A stretch of DNA of 33,939 nt from Hyphomicrobiales bacterium (GTDB taxonomy: Bacteria; Pseudomonadota; Alphaproteobacteria; Rhizobiales; JAJFHC01): positions 1 through 33,939 of the forward strand of contig JAJFHC010000088.1 in NCBI GenBank assembly GCA_021775835.1, given 5' to 3'. The notes under the pieces are model-generated. The model was given only the letters and a program-made list of their open reading frames with translations. It did not search any database and was not told the DNA's origin. The translations under genes were made by a program, and so were the position numbers. Position 1 is the first letter of the stretch. Every line of letters begins with the position of its first letter. Positions 14,968-22,646 of this stretch are shown one piece after another.

Positions 14968-14983
14968 TTGCACCGGGGTTCAA
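14968..14983. repeat. 16-bp dyad, copy 4 (contains integrase stop codon)
   Basis: TTGCACC-GG-GGTTCAA has six of seven arm bases paired around a GG centre, so it is inverted relative to copies 1-3. The integrase TGA (reverse strand, 14980-14982) lies in the right arm, as the serine recombinase stop does in copy 1. Confidence 0.6.
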
Positions 14984-16710
14984 CCAGACCAACTGATCGT
15001 CTTGATCTTGCCGAAATCAACATCCGGATATGCAATCTTGGAAATAGCCTCAGCCTTTTTCCTCATCCAGTATCCGGAGCCATAACTCGTATGCGCACCT
15101 GAGCCGTAAGCCCAACCACCGATCGCACAGGTGATCTCATCTCCGAGGTCGCAGTTTCGACCGGCATCCCGAAAGTTGTGCCTGTACGAATGGAAAGACG
15201 TTATCGGCGTCTTGACGCCAATCTTGATCAGATGCCGGGTATATCTTTGAGAAAAGGCCGATCCGTATTTCTTCTCTGAACCGCGTCTTGCATCTGAAAA
15301 CAAGAGCCCGTTGGGATTGGTTCCCGCTACCGCAAGCAAACTCGAAAACTCAAACTCTTCCATCTTCGGGTGAATAGGAACCTCACGGGTTGCACCTCTC
15401 TTTAGATGGTTGTCTCCATCGTCGTGGATGCGAATGGCTTTCACTCCTTCTACTTCCATGATGTCACCGACGGTTAGCTGCAGGATTTCTTCCAACCGCA
15501 TTCCATGAAAAAGAGAGATTAGCGGTGCCCAATACATCGACGGCCTAGATGCGTTTGGGCTGGTGTAGATCGAATTCGCGAAGATGGTTTTCAGCGCAGA
15601 CATTGAGAACGGGGCACGCCGATCCTTGGCGCTCGGCAAATCTGATGTTGGGACCGCAAGACCCTCAGCTGGGTTCCTTGGAATGTACCAGCGGCCAGTC
15701 GCCCATTTCATCAACGCGGTGATACGTGCGAGATACTTGTTTACCGACACCGGACTGAGCGTTTCTCCTTCACTTCGCTCGACATCATCGGCGATTGCAG
15801 CAAGTGTCTTGTTCTGGCGATCCTTCCCCTTAGTCGCATTTGGGGGTAGACGTCTGATCAGGTTCCGAACGGCATGAAAGTGATTGGGCGTCAATTCACC
15901 AATCGGAGTATCGTTGCCGATCACTTCGATCATCGGACGGAACGCGGCCCGATGATCAAGCTCTGCTCGTTCGCTCTTTCGTTCCTCGGTGAGATATTCC
16001 TCGATCAAATCTGACAACAGAATATGGCCTTTGTCCGGGGGGCCAGAACACTTCCAATTCAGCAACGGAGCAAATGCCGGATCCACTGCTTCCACAGGCC
16101 TTCCAAGCAACACTTGCCTCTCCCTCCGTATGGCTTCCAACTGCCCACGCTGTATTAGCTCAATGAGCCTCCGGTAGCCGGGGGACTGTTTATCAACATT
16201 CGCTTGTACAGTGCGCCGCTTCCGCTTGCCGCTTCCGGCCTGCGTAGGTGTGACTGGGTATGAATTGCCGACGAGTATCTTGTCGGCGAGTGAGAACAAT
16301 CCGGGCAGCAGTTCCTCCTCTCGGCCTGAGATTAGATGAGCTTCCTCGTAGTCCAAGTCGGCCAACTGTTGAGCAATGTCTCCCTCGCCCAATCCCGTGA
16401 ATGCTTCTTGCTGTACTCTGTTCAACGTCTCGTGGAACCAAGCCAGCGCAAAATGCTCAGCCATGCCTTCGGACAGGTGCACCGGCTCTACGGGGACTAA
16501 TTGCCTCCTCGCATCCGCGCATTCCTTCTCAAACGCGGCTTTGAGCGGCCAGAACCGCTCACAGGCTTCATCGTAGTTACGCGTACGAAGGCTTTTGGTG
16601 AACTCGGTCTTCCCGATAATGGGTTGGACGTCCTCGCTAACGCGAATACGAATTTGATAAACATTGCCTCTAAGAACGAGGCCTTCTGGCTTCTTACCCA
16701 TGTCCTGCAT
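14980..16710 (-). CDS. Tyrosine recombinase/integrase of the island
   Basis: This 576-residue integrase has an N-terminal DUF6538-like arm-binding region (VLRGNVYQIRIRVSEDVQPI then FTKSLRTRNYDEA), a core-binding helical domain around residues 240-350, and a catalytic domain. Arginine I is in LFHGMRLEEILQL, H507-x-x-R510 in HSYRHNFRDAG, and the nucleophile is probably Y543 in HTSYGSGYW. All expected catalytic residues are present and the length is normal for this large alphaproteobacterial group. Its start faces the 3' end of tRNA-Gly with 82 bases between, which is the usual layout for an element inserted into that tRNA. Two 10-base direct repeats lie in the gap. An ATG three codons downstream is an alternative start. 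Confidence 0.95.
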   Translation of the reverse strand: MQDMGKKPEGLVLRGNVYQIRIRVSEDVQPIIGKTEFTKSLRTRNYDEACERFWPLKAAFEKECADARRQLVPVEPVHLSEGMAEHFALAWFHETLNRVQQEAFTGLGEGDIAQQLADLDYEEAHLISGREEELLPGLFSLADKILVGNSYPVTPTQAGSGKRKRRTVQANVDKQSPGYRRLIELIQRGQLEAIRRERQVLLGRPVEAVDPAFAPLLNWKCSGPPDKGHILLSDLIEEYLTEERKSERAELDHRAAFRPMIEVIGNDTPIGELTPNHFHAVRNLIRRLPPNATKGKDRQNKTLAAIADDVERSEGETLSPVSVNKYLARITALMKWATGRWYIPRNPAEGLAVPTSDLPSAKDRRAPFSMSALKTIFANSIYTSPNASRPSMYWAPLISLFHGMRLEEILQLTVGDIMEVEGVKAIRIHDDGDNHLKRGATREVPIHPKMEEFEFSSLLAVAGTNPNGLLFSDARRGSEKKYGSAFSQRYTRHLIKIGVKTPITSFHSYRHNFRDAGRNCDLGDEITCAIGGWAYGSGAHTSYGSGYWMRKKAEAISKIAYPDVDFGKIKTISWSG

Positions 16711-16749
16711 TACACTTTCTGTGTAGCAGTTTTGTGGGGAAAAGTCTCA

Positions 16750-16778
16750 GAATTTCAACGATTTCTTGGAATTTCAAC
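16750..16778. repeat. Direct repeats between integrase and tRNA (arm-site candidates)
   Basis: GAATTTCAAC occurs at 16750-16759 and again at 16769-16778, a 19-base spacing or nearly two helical turns on one face. Such direct repeats beside an attachment core are typical integrase arm-type sites. Confidence 0.45.
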
Positions 16779-16792
16779 CGCTTGCAGGCGAT

Positions 16793-16867
16793 TGGAGCGG
16801 GCGATGAGATTCGAACTCACGACTTCAACCTTGGCAAGGTTGCGCTCTACCCCTGAGCTACGCCCGC
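16793..16867 (-). tRNA. tRNA-Gly (anticodon GCC)
   Basis: Reading the reverse strand from 16867, the acceptor stem GCGGGCG pairs with CGCCCGC. A D-arm with AGCTCAGGGGTAGAGC follows, then the anticodon loop TTGCCAA (anticodon GCC), and a T-arm with GTTCGAATC. The discriminator base and encoded CCA end at 16793. All stems pair, so the gene is intact and still functional after integration. The integrase-bearing island abuts its 3' end, the classic attB position, which the element restores on insertion. No duplicate of this 3' segment is visible in the rest of the window, so the other junction is to the left of position 1. Confidence 0.97.
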
Positions 16868-17019
16868 GCAATCGCATCGACGGCGATTTCGAGGGTGTTA
16901 TTGCGCAACCCGGCGACAAATGCAATAGAGATTTGCCGGCTTGCTTGGAGGCTGCCCTCACGCGGCCGGATCAACGCCGCCAACTAATGTCACTCCCTGA
17001 CCTGAGGACCGGAACTCTC

Positions 17020-17517
17020 ATGCCTGCGACCCCTGAAGACCTGCTGGCCCGCCTGGATGCGCTGGGCATCGAAACCGTGGTCCATAACCATCCACCGCTC
17101 TATACGGTGGAGGACTCGCAGAATCTGCGCGGCGACATTGCCGGCGGCCATTGCAAGAACCTGTTCTTCAAGGACAAGAAGGGGGCACTCTGGCTCGTGG
17201 TGACTCTCGAGGACGCGGATCTCGACCTGAAACGGTTGCACGGGGTGATCGGTTCAGCGCGGCTCAGTTTCGGCAAACCCGATCTCCTGATGGAAACCCT
17301 GGGCGTCATTCCGGGAGCGGTGTCGCCGTTTGCCCTGTTCAACGACCGAACCGTTGTCGTGAATGTCATTCTCGACAAGGCCATGATGGGCCACGAGATG
17401 CTCAACTATCACCCGTTAAGCAACGAGATGACCATTACGGTTGCGAGCGGCGATCTCGTCGCGTTCATCGAGGCGTGCGGCCACGCGCCCCGGATCGTTG
17501 AGCTGCAAACGCAATAG
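17020..17517 (+). CDS. Prolyl-tRNA editing domain protein (YbaK/ProXp type)
   Basis: This protein has 165 residues from the ATG at 17020. An ATG at 16987 is possible, but family members begin close to TPEDLLARLDALGIE. The YbaK/aminoacyl-tRNA-deacylase fold is indicated by THxH-like HNHPPLYTVEDS, then GGHCKNLFFKDKKG, where the family lysine lies, WLVVTLEDADLDLKRL, LGVIPGAVSPFALFND, and a final NEMTITVASGDLVAFIEACG. These proteins hydrolyse Ala- or Cys-tRNA-Pro, preventing mistranslation of proline codons. The size and gene context fit the freestanding ProXp-ala-like group (PrdX) common in Alphaproteobacteria. It is the first core gene beyond the tRNA. Confidence 0.9.
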   Translation: MPATPEDLLARLDALGIETVVHNHPPLYTVEDSQNLRGDIAGGHCKNLFFKDKKGALWLVVTLEDADLDLKRLHGVIGSARLSFGKPDLLMETLGVIPGAVSPFALFNDRTVVVNVILDKAMMGHEMLNYHPLSNEMTITVASGDLVAFIEACGHAPRIVELQTQ

Positions 17518-17670
17518 CGTGGCATATACCCAGAATTCGATACCGGCACGAGACACATTGCCTTTTGCAACCGCGCAGTCCATCTAGTAGGAATGGGCAT
17601 TGAGAGGGCCGTTTGCGGGACGGCATTTCAAGAGACGATAATTGAACATAGCGCTGGCAGGAGAAGTATC

Positions 17671-18579
17671 ATGGACAGTCCCTTAGCAGGTGGCGGACCG
17701 GATGGCGGCAACGCCTTGATCAAGGACGCGGATACTGCTTCGTTCATGGCCGATGTGATCGATGCGTCGATGACCACGCCCGTGATCGTCGATTTCTGGG
17801 CGCCCTGGTGTGGCCCCTGCAAGCAGCTCACGCCTGTGCTGGAAAAAGCCGTGAATGCCGGCCGCGGTGCCGTGCGGCTGGTCAAGATCAACATCGACGA
17901 AAATCCCGAGATCGCCCAGCAGATGCGGGTCCAGTCGATCCCCGCCGTGTTCGGCTTCAAGGAAGGCAAGCCGGTCGACGGCTTTATGGGGGCGTTGCCG
18001 GAAAGCCAGATCAACCAGTTCATTGAACGCCTGACCGGTGCACCGCTTGGCGCCGAACTCGATGCCATGCTCGAGGCCGCGAAGGCTGCCTTCGACGAAG
18101 GCGACATTTCGACCGCCGCCCAGGCCTTTGGCCAGATCCTGCAGGAAGACCGCGAACACATTGGCGCCATCGCCGGGCTTGCACGCTGTCAACTGGCCGG
18201 TCAAGACCTCGACGGTGCCAAGGCAACTCTGGCTCTGGCCCCTCCGGCCAAAGAGAACGATCCCGAAATTGCCAGCGTCCGTGCCGCAATCGAACTGGCC
18301 GAGGCCCCCGTCGACGATGAGGATGTTATCCGGTTGAAGGCCGCCATCGAGGCCGATCCGGGCGATCACGCCTCCCGCGTCGATCTGGCGGTGGCACTGA
18401 ATGCCGCCGGGGAGCGCGAAGAAGCCGCCGATCATCTGCTTCACGTCATCAAGACCGACCGGCAATGGAACGAGGAAGCGGCGCGCAAGCAGTTGGTCCA
18501 GTTGTTTGAAGCCTGGGGCCACATGGACGAGCTGACGATCGCCAGCCGCCGCCGTTTGTCGTCGCTTCTGTTTTCGTAG
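17671..18579 (+). CDS. cnoX: CnoX-type thioredoxin co-chaperone
   Basis: This protein has 302 residues from the ATG at 17671 (AGGAG eight bases upstream). The open frame starts earlier but the longer N-terminus has no support. A thioredoxin fold occupies residues about 15-125 with the active site WCGPC (residues 46-50) and the cis-proline loop VQSIPAV. The C-terminal half consists of TPR-like helices (DEGDISTAAQAFGQILQEDR, LALAPPAKENDPEI) ending in the YbbN-type LVQLFEAWG. This is CnoX/YbbN, which binds GroEL and holds oxidised clients. Both active-site cysteines are present, unlike the E. coli protein, so it should be redox-active, as reported for Caulobacter-type CnoX. Confidence 0.92.
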   Translation: MDSPLAGGGPDGGNALIKDADTASFMADVIDASMTTPVIVDFWAPWCGPCKQLTPVLEKAVNAGRGAVRLVKINIDENPEIAQQMRVQSIPAVFGFKEGKPVDGFMGALPESQINQFIERLTGAPLGAELDAMLEAAKAAFDEGDISTAAQAFGQILQEDREHIGAIAGLARCQLAGQDLDGAKATLALAPPAKENDPEIASVRAAIELAEAPVDDEDVIRLKAAIEADPGDHASRVDLAVALNAAGEREEAADHLLHVIKTDRQWNEEAARKQLVQLFEAWGHMDELTIASRRRLSSLLFS

Positions 18580-18624
18580 GAAATTATTTCCAGGGGTGCG
18601 AACCCTTGAGTCGAGAGTAAAGTC

Positions 18625-19317
18625 ATGGGCCTGTGCAGCCAGTATTCCAAGCCGTCCGATCTCCCCGGTTCAATTCCGGTTTTTCCCCTTGGTGGCGCAT
18701 TGCTGTTGCCCCGCGGCCAGCTGCCGCTGAACATATTTGAACCGCGCTACGTGGCCATGGTCAACGACGCCCTGTCGGGCGACCGCATAATCGGCATGAT
18801 TCAACCCTCGACGGAGAAGGACCTGGAACTGCAGGACGATCCCGAGGCGTTGCCCGACCTGTGCCGGATAGGTTGTGCCGGGCGGATCACATCCTATGCC
18901 GAGACCGATGACGGCCGAATCCTGATTACGCTGACCGGCATCACCCGGTTCGAAACACTGGAGGAGGTATCCTCCCGGGAAGCCTACCGGTTGTTCAATA
19001 TCGACGCCGCTCCGTTTATTGAGGACTTCAACGTCGGTGCCGGCGAGACGGACATCAACCGCGAACGGTTGCTTCTTGTCTTCCGCTCTTATCTGGATGC
19101 CCACGACCTTGAAGCCGACTGGGAGTCCGTGCACGGCTCGTCAAATGAATCCCTGGTCAATGCCCTGGCCATGATTTCACCGTACGGGCCAAAGGAAAAG
19201 CAGGCCATGCTGGAGGCGCCGGATCTGAACACCCGCACGGAAATTCTTATTGCGCTGACCGAAATGGCGCTCGCCCAGCAGGCCGCCGTTTCGCCATCCA
19301 GCAACAAGCTGCAATAG
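18625..19317 (+). CDS. LON N-terminal-domain (substrate-binding) protein
   Basis: This 230-residue protein consists of a LON substrate-binding domain only: IPVFPLGGALLLPRGQLPLN then IFEPRYVAMV, IGMIQP, GCAGRIT and GRILITLTGITRFE, then a helical second half (LLLVFRSYLDAHDLE, ALAMISPYGPKEKQAMLEAP). No ATPase or Ser-Lys protease domain follows, so it is not a Lon protease. These stand-alone proteins are widespread in Alphaproteobacteria beside cnoX and a Trm112-like gene, as here, and their client is unknown. It lies 45 bases after cnoX and 43 bases before the next gene, so an operon is likely. Confidence 0.9.
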   Translation: MGLCSQYSKPSDLPGSIPVFPLGGALLLPRGQLPLNIFEPRYVAMVNDALSGDRIIGMIQPSTEKDLELQDDPEALPDLCRIGCAGRITSYAETDDGRILITLTGITRFETLEEVSSREAYRLFNIDAAPFIEDFNVGAGETDINRERLLLVFRSYLDAHDLEADWESVHGSSNESLVNALAMISPYGPKEKQAMLEAPDLNTRTEILIALTEMALAQQAAVSPSSNKLQ

Positions 19318-19360
19318 GCAGTCAGCGTGATGTGTTGTTCAATTCAGAGGCGAGCGTGCG

Positions 19361-19573
19361 ATGACAGATGAACCCGAACCACAGGCGGCCGTCAGTCATG
19401 ATGTCGACCGCCGGCTGCTCGAGATACTGGTCTGCCCGCTGACCAAGGGCCCGCTGGACTATGACCGCGACGCCCAGGAACTGATCAGCCGTCAGGCAAA
19501 ACTGGCCTATCCCATTCGTGACGGTATTCCCATCATGCTGCCTGAAGAAGCGAGACAACTGGAAGATGAATAA
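19361..19573 (+). CDS. Trm112 family (UPF0434) small zinc-ribbon-like protein
   Basis: This 70-residue protein has the Trm112/YcaR core [19 protein letters not shown] and then [20 protein letters not shown]. Only one cysteine of the usual zinc site is retained (CPLTKGPL), as in bacterial UPF0434 members. In eukaryotes Trm112 activates methyltransferases; the bacterial role is not settled. It lies 43 bases after the LON-domain gene and overlaps the next gene by eight bases, making a coupled pair. Confidence 0.9.
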   Translation: MTDEPEPQAAVSHDVDRRLLEILVCPLTKGPLDYDRDAQELISRQAKLAYPIRDGIPIMLPEEARQLEDE

Positions 19574-19928
19574 GCCCCGCGCCTGGCCGACCGAGATCCG
19601 TCTTAACCCGGACAAGACCGTGCTTCACGTCAGTTTCGATTCCAATGACGCGTTTGCTCTGGAGGCCGAGTATCTCCGGGTTGAAAGCCCCAGTGCCGAG
19701 GTCAAGGGCCACGGCCCGAGTCAGGAAAAAACCGTCCCCGGAAAGCGCAACGTCTCCATGACGGCGCTGGAGCCGATCGGCAATTATGCGTTGAAGATTA
19801 CCTTCAGCGATGGTCACGACACCGGGCTTTATTCATGGGACTACCTGCACAAGCTGGGATCGCAGCGCGACGATATCTGGTTCGGCTACCTCGCCAAGCT
19901 GGAGGCTGAAGGCCTCAGTCGGGATTGA
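19566..19928 (+). CDS. DUF971 family protein
   Basis: This protein has 120 residues from an ATG that lies within the last codons of the Trm112 gene, so they are translationally coupled. The DUF971 (GBBH-like) signature is clear: [20 protein letters not shown], then the S-P-SAEV pattern, [20 protein letters not shown], and [16 protein letters not shown]. The fold is shared with the N-terminus of gamma-butyrobetaine hydroxylase. Bacterial members have been linked to iron-sulfur cluster carrier function, because the domain occurs fused to Mrp/ApbC-type proteins. The final 20 residues are charged and helical. Confidence 0.93.
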   Translation: MNKPRAWPTEIRLNPDKTVLHVSFDSNDAFALEAEYLRVESPSAEVKGHGPSQEKTVPGKRNVSMTALEPIGNYALKITFSDGHDTGLYSWDYLHKLGSQRDDIWFGYLAKLEAEGLSRD

Positions 19929-19942
19929 GGTTCACGCAACAG

Positions 19943-20053
19943 TGTCATCTTTGCCGAAGCGATAGCGGAGGCGAAGATCCACTCGCATGTGATTTTCTCA
20001 CCGGTCAGGCGAGTGGATTCTCGCCCGTGCTTTTGGCCCAGCCAAGAATGACA
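19943..20053. repeat. Paired palindromic repeat between convergent genes
   Basis: A 111-base imperfect palindrome starts TGTCAT and ends ATGACA. The inner arms GGCGAAGATCCACTCGC (19970-19986) and GCGAGTGGATTCTCGCC (20009-20025) match at 15 of 17 positions around a 22-base loop. Each half contains its own smaller stem (ATCTTTGCC with GGCGAAGAT on the left). This is the layout of two interspersed repeat units (the TGTCATYY...GGATCCA type common in proteobacterial genomes) in inverted orientation. It lies between the ends of the DUF971 and ubiH genes, so the transcript could also act as a bidirectional terminator. Confidence 0.75.
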
Positions 20054-20098
20054 TCTCTCATAAGACAAAGAGTGTCTCTGGCGTTCGGTGCCCGATTG

Positions 20099-21364
20099 CT
20101 ACAACGCCTCGCCACGCAACAGTTTGGGTAGATCACCACCAAGTCCGGCGGCTTCGCTGACAAAGAAACCCTTGGCCAGCGGGATACGGTCCACGAGCCC
20201 AAGACCCATGTCACGAACGGCCTTTAGGGCCTGGTTATCATTTGAGAACAGCCGGTTGAGCCCGTCCATGGCAAAAGCCGTTGCCACATTGTCGGGGCGC
20301 CGCCATGCGGTATAGCGGTTGAGAACGCCAAGGTTTCCCGGATCCATGCCCAGGCGCATGCCGTCGACGCAGACCTCGCTCAGTGCGGCCACGTCGCGCA
20401 AACCCAGATTGAATCCCAGTCCCGCCAGCGGATGAACACTGTGCGCGGCGTCGCCCACAAGGGCCACACGATCACAAGCATATTCCTTGGCCAGCATCAT
20501 TTCGAGCGGATAGGCCCAGCGCGGTCCACGGGCCTCAAACGCGCCCAGCCTGTCATCAAACCGGCGTCGCAGTTCGTCAGCGAAGCCTACATCGTCCAGA
20601 TCCACAATGCGTTTGGCTTCATCGGTTTCTTCCGTCCACACAAGTGAGGACCTGTTGCCCGTCAGCGGCAACACCGCAAATGGCCCTGCCGGCATGAAGT
20701 GTTCCTGGGCAACACCGTTGTGCGCAAGATCGTGTACTACCGTTGCAACAATGCCGGACTGATCATAGCGCCAACCCACAGTTTCGATGCCGGTCACGCC
20801 GCGCAACCAGGAGCGTTTGCCATCAGCGGCGATGACGAGCGGCGCCCTTACAGTGCATCCGGATTGGAGCGCGAGAACGCCCTCGCCGTGGTCGCGGTGA
20901 AACCCCGTGGCCACATCGGGAGCAATGATCTGGACTCCGTCCACAGCGGCTACCCTGTCTGCCAGGGCAGAACCCAGCCGGATGTTTTCGACCATGTGCG
21001 CGGCGACGCCGCCGGGACCATCCCGGTGTTCGAAAGTCAATAGTGCCGGACGCGAGACATCACCCGGTTCGCTGTCCGTAACGACAATGTCGTGCATCGG
21101 CTGGGCGTGTTGTTCAACGCCGCTCCAGACCCCGAGTGCGTCCAGCATGGTACGCGATGCCGCTGTTATTGCGGAGGCCCGGCCATCGAATTCGGTTGCG
21201 GCCCAGACGTCAGGCGCTTTGTTGTCCACCAGGACGACGCGCAGGCCGGCACCGACATTGGTATCTGCAAAGGCCAGGGCCAGCGACAGCCCGACCAGCC
21301 CACCGCCCAAGATTGCGATATCCGCGGGCATGCCAGCCGCATCCTCTGTAAGGTTCGTCACCAT
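20099..21364 (-). CDS. ubiH: UbiH/UbiF/Coq6-family FAD-dependent monooxygenase
   Basis: This 421-residue protein has a FAD-binding GxGxxG motif (DIAILGGGLVGLSLALAFAD), a DGRASAIT motif (the DxR signature of ubiquinone hydroxylases), VIAADGKRSWLRG, and a second FAD motif (ALVGDAAHSVHPLAGLGFNLG). These define the UbiH/Coq6 flavin hydroxylases that add oxygen to the ubiquinone ring. Which ring position cannot be told by eye, so the symbol is provisional. ATG 21331, before MPADIAILGG, is an equally plausible start with an AGAGG upstream. It is divergent from tesB and convergent with the DUF971 gene. Confidence 0.88.
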   Translation of the reverse strand: MVTNLTEDAAGMPADIAILGGGLVGLSLALAFADTNVGAGLRVVLVDNKAPDVWAATEFDGRASAITAASRTMLDALGVWSGVEQHAQPMHDIVVTDSEPGDVSRPALLTFEHRDGPGGVAAHMVENIRLGSALADRVAAVDGVQIIAPDVATGFHRDHGEGVLALQSGCTVRAPLVIAADGKRSWLRGVTGIETVGWRYDQSGIVATVVHDLAHNGVAQEHFMPAGPFAVLPLTGNRSSLVWTEETDEAKRIVDLDDVGFADELRRRFDDRLGAFEARGPRWAYPLEMMLAKEYACDRVALVGDAAHSVHPLAGLGFNLGLRDVAALSEVCVDGMRLGMDPGNLGVLNRYTAWRRPDNVATAFAMDGLNRLFSNDNQALKAVRDMGLGLVDRIPLAKGFFVSEAAGLGGDLPKLLRGEAL

Positions 21365-21525
21365 GGTTCATGGCTATGATGAAATCTGCAACAGCGCAAC
21401 CACCCATGGCGCCACAGGGTGCAGCGTTGCGTTGATGTTTCTGACTTGTGGCGATGTGTTGTGGCTATGCCCGCGCGCCGTCCTGTCCTAAGAAGTGTCG
21501 ACGCCCAATGCACCGGAGATCCCAC

Positions 21526-22386
21526 ATGGCCCTGCCCATCGAAACCCTGATGGAAACACTCGATCTTGAACCGCTGGAGGAAAACCTTTTCCGGGGACGT
21601 TCTCCGCAGGTCGGCTGGCAGCGGGTGTTTGGCGGTCAGGTTATCGGCCAGGCGTTGGTTGCCGCAGCCAGAACCGTTGAGGACCGGTCGGTTCATTCCC
21701 TGCATGGTTATTTCATGCGTCCCGGCGACCCTTCCGTCCCCATCGTCTACCAGGTCGACCGTCACCGCGACGGTGGCAGTTTCACGACCCGCCAGGTCGT
21801 GGCAATTCAGCATGGCCAGCCAATTTTCACCATGGCCGCATCCTTCCATGTGACCGAGGAAGGATTCGACCACCAGTTTGAGATGCCGGCCGTGCCAAGC
21901 CCCGAAGAGCTTCCCAGCGAAAAGGAACTCGTTGCCCGGTTGGGCGATGCCATCCCCGACAACATTCGCAAATACTGGGAGCGTGAACGCCCGATCGAAC
22001 TCAGACCGATCAAATTGAGGAATTACCTGTCCTCCGAAACCGACGATCCGGTGCAGCAAGTCTGGATAAGAGCCACCGGCAGTTTGCCCGACGACAGGGC
22101 CCTTCATCAGTGTGTGCTGGCCTATGCCTCCGACATGACATTGCTCGATACGTCTCTTATTCCCCACGGCCATTCCGTGTTCGATCGCGACCTGCAACTG
22201 GCGAGCCTCGATCATGCCTTGTGGATTCACCGTGACTTCCGGGCCGACGAATGGTTGCTCTATTCCCAGGATAGCCCGAGCGCCTCCAACGCTCTTGGCT
22301 TCAACCGGGGAAGCATTTTCAGCCGTGATGGCAAACTGGTGGCTTCTGTCGCCCAGGAAGGCCTCATCCGCCAGAGAACTCGATAG
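21526..22386 (+). CDS. tesB: Acyl-CoA thioesterase II
   Basis: This protein has 286 residues from the ATG at 21526 (GGAG eight bases away). It is a double hot-dog TesB: N-terminal FRGRSPQVGWQRVFGGQVIG, then GDPSVPIVYQVDRHRDGGSF, and the second domain with LAYASDMTLLDTSLIPHG, whose Asp is the general base, HRDFRADEWLLYSQDSPSA, and SVAQEGLIR with the catalytic Gln. It hydrolyses medium- to long-chain acyl-CoA to free fatty acid. A small TAGCC-TGA-GGCTA hairpin follows the stop and may be a weak terminator. The upstream gene is divergent ubiH. Confidence 0.95.
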   Translation: MALPIETLMETLDLEPLEENLFRGRSPQVGWQRVFGGQVIGQALVAAARTVEDRSVHSLHGYFMRPGDPSVPIVYQVDRHRDGGSFTTRQVVAIQHGQPIFTMAASFHVTEEGFDHQFEMPAVPSPEELPSEKELVARLGDAIPDNIRKYWERERPIELRPIKLRNYLSSETDDPVQQVWIRATGSLPDDRALHQCVLAYASDMTLLDTSLIPHGHSVFDRDLQLASLDHALWIHRDFRADEWLLYSQDSPSASNALGFNRGSIFSRDGKLVASVAQEGLIRQRTR

Positions 22387-22413
22387 CCTGAGGCTACACT
22401 GTATAAATTTTAA

Positions 22414-22476
22414 GCAACATGTTTATGTTGCAAATAATTTGGGCAATTTAGACTGTCAGTTTTGCAAACCTGTTGC
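22414..22476. promoter_or_regulatory. Upstream dyads of glnK promoter (NtrC-site candidates)
   Basis: GCAACAT-GTTT-ATGTTGC (22414-22431) is a perfect seven-base inverted repeat. GCAA-ACCTG-TTGC (22464-22476) is a second, shorter dyad. They lie about 55-115 bases before the sigma-54-like promoter, where NtrC enhancer sites usually sit. They deviate from the enteric NtrC consensus, so the assignment is inferred from position. Confidence 0.4.
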
Positions 22477-22529
22477 CAGATAGATTCAATACCTCTTTAA
22501 AATCAACCTTCTAAGCAAACCTCAAAAAC

Positions 22530-22545
22530 CGGCACGATTGTTGAA
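22530..22545 (+). promoter_or_regulatory. Sigma-54-like promoter of glnK-amt
   Basis: CGGCACG-ATTG-TTGAA matches the -24/-12 consensus TGGCACG-N4-TTGC with correct GG to GA/GC spacing. The -12 C is replaced by A. It lies about 100 bases before the glnK start, as expected for a nitrogen-controlled operon. Confidence 0.55.
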
Positions 22546-22558
22546 TTGCATTGCGCGA

Positions 22559-22575
22559 ACGGGAAAATTTCCCGT
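22559..22575. promoter_or_regulatory. Perfect dyad near predicted glnK transcription start
   Basis: ACGGGAAA-A-TTTCCCGT is a perfect eight-base inverted repeat just downstream of the sigma-54-like -12 element, covering about +3 to +20. It could be an operator or a short 5' hairpin in the leader RNA; its binder is unknown. Confidence 0.45.
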
Positions 22576-22646
22576 CGTTTGCGTAATCCTGCTCGTCAGG
22601 CCCCCCGTTGAGGTCCGGCGCAGCACCCAGCACAGGGGACAACAAC

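Noticed and set aside
17683..18522. 279-codon minus-strand open frame inside cnoX
   Set aside because: It is antisense to a complete CnoX with WCGPC and TPR segments, and its composition is a codon shadow.
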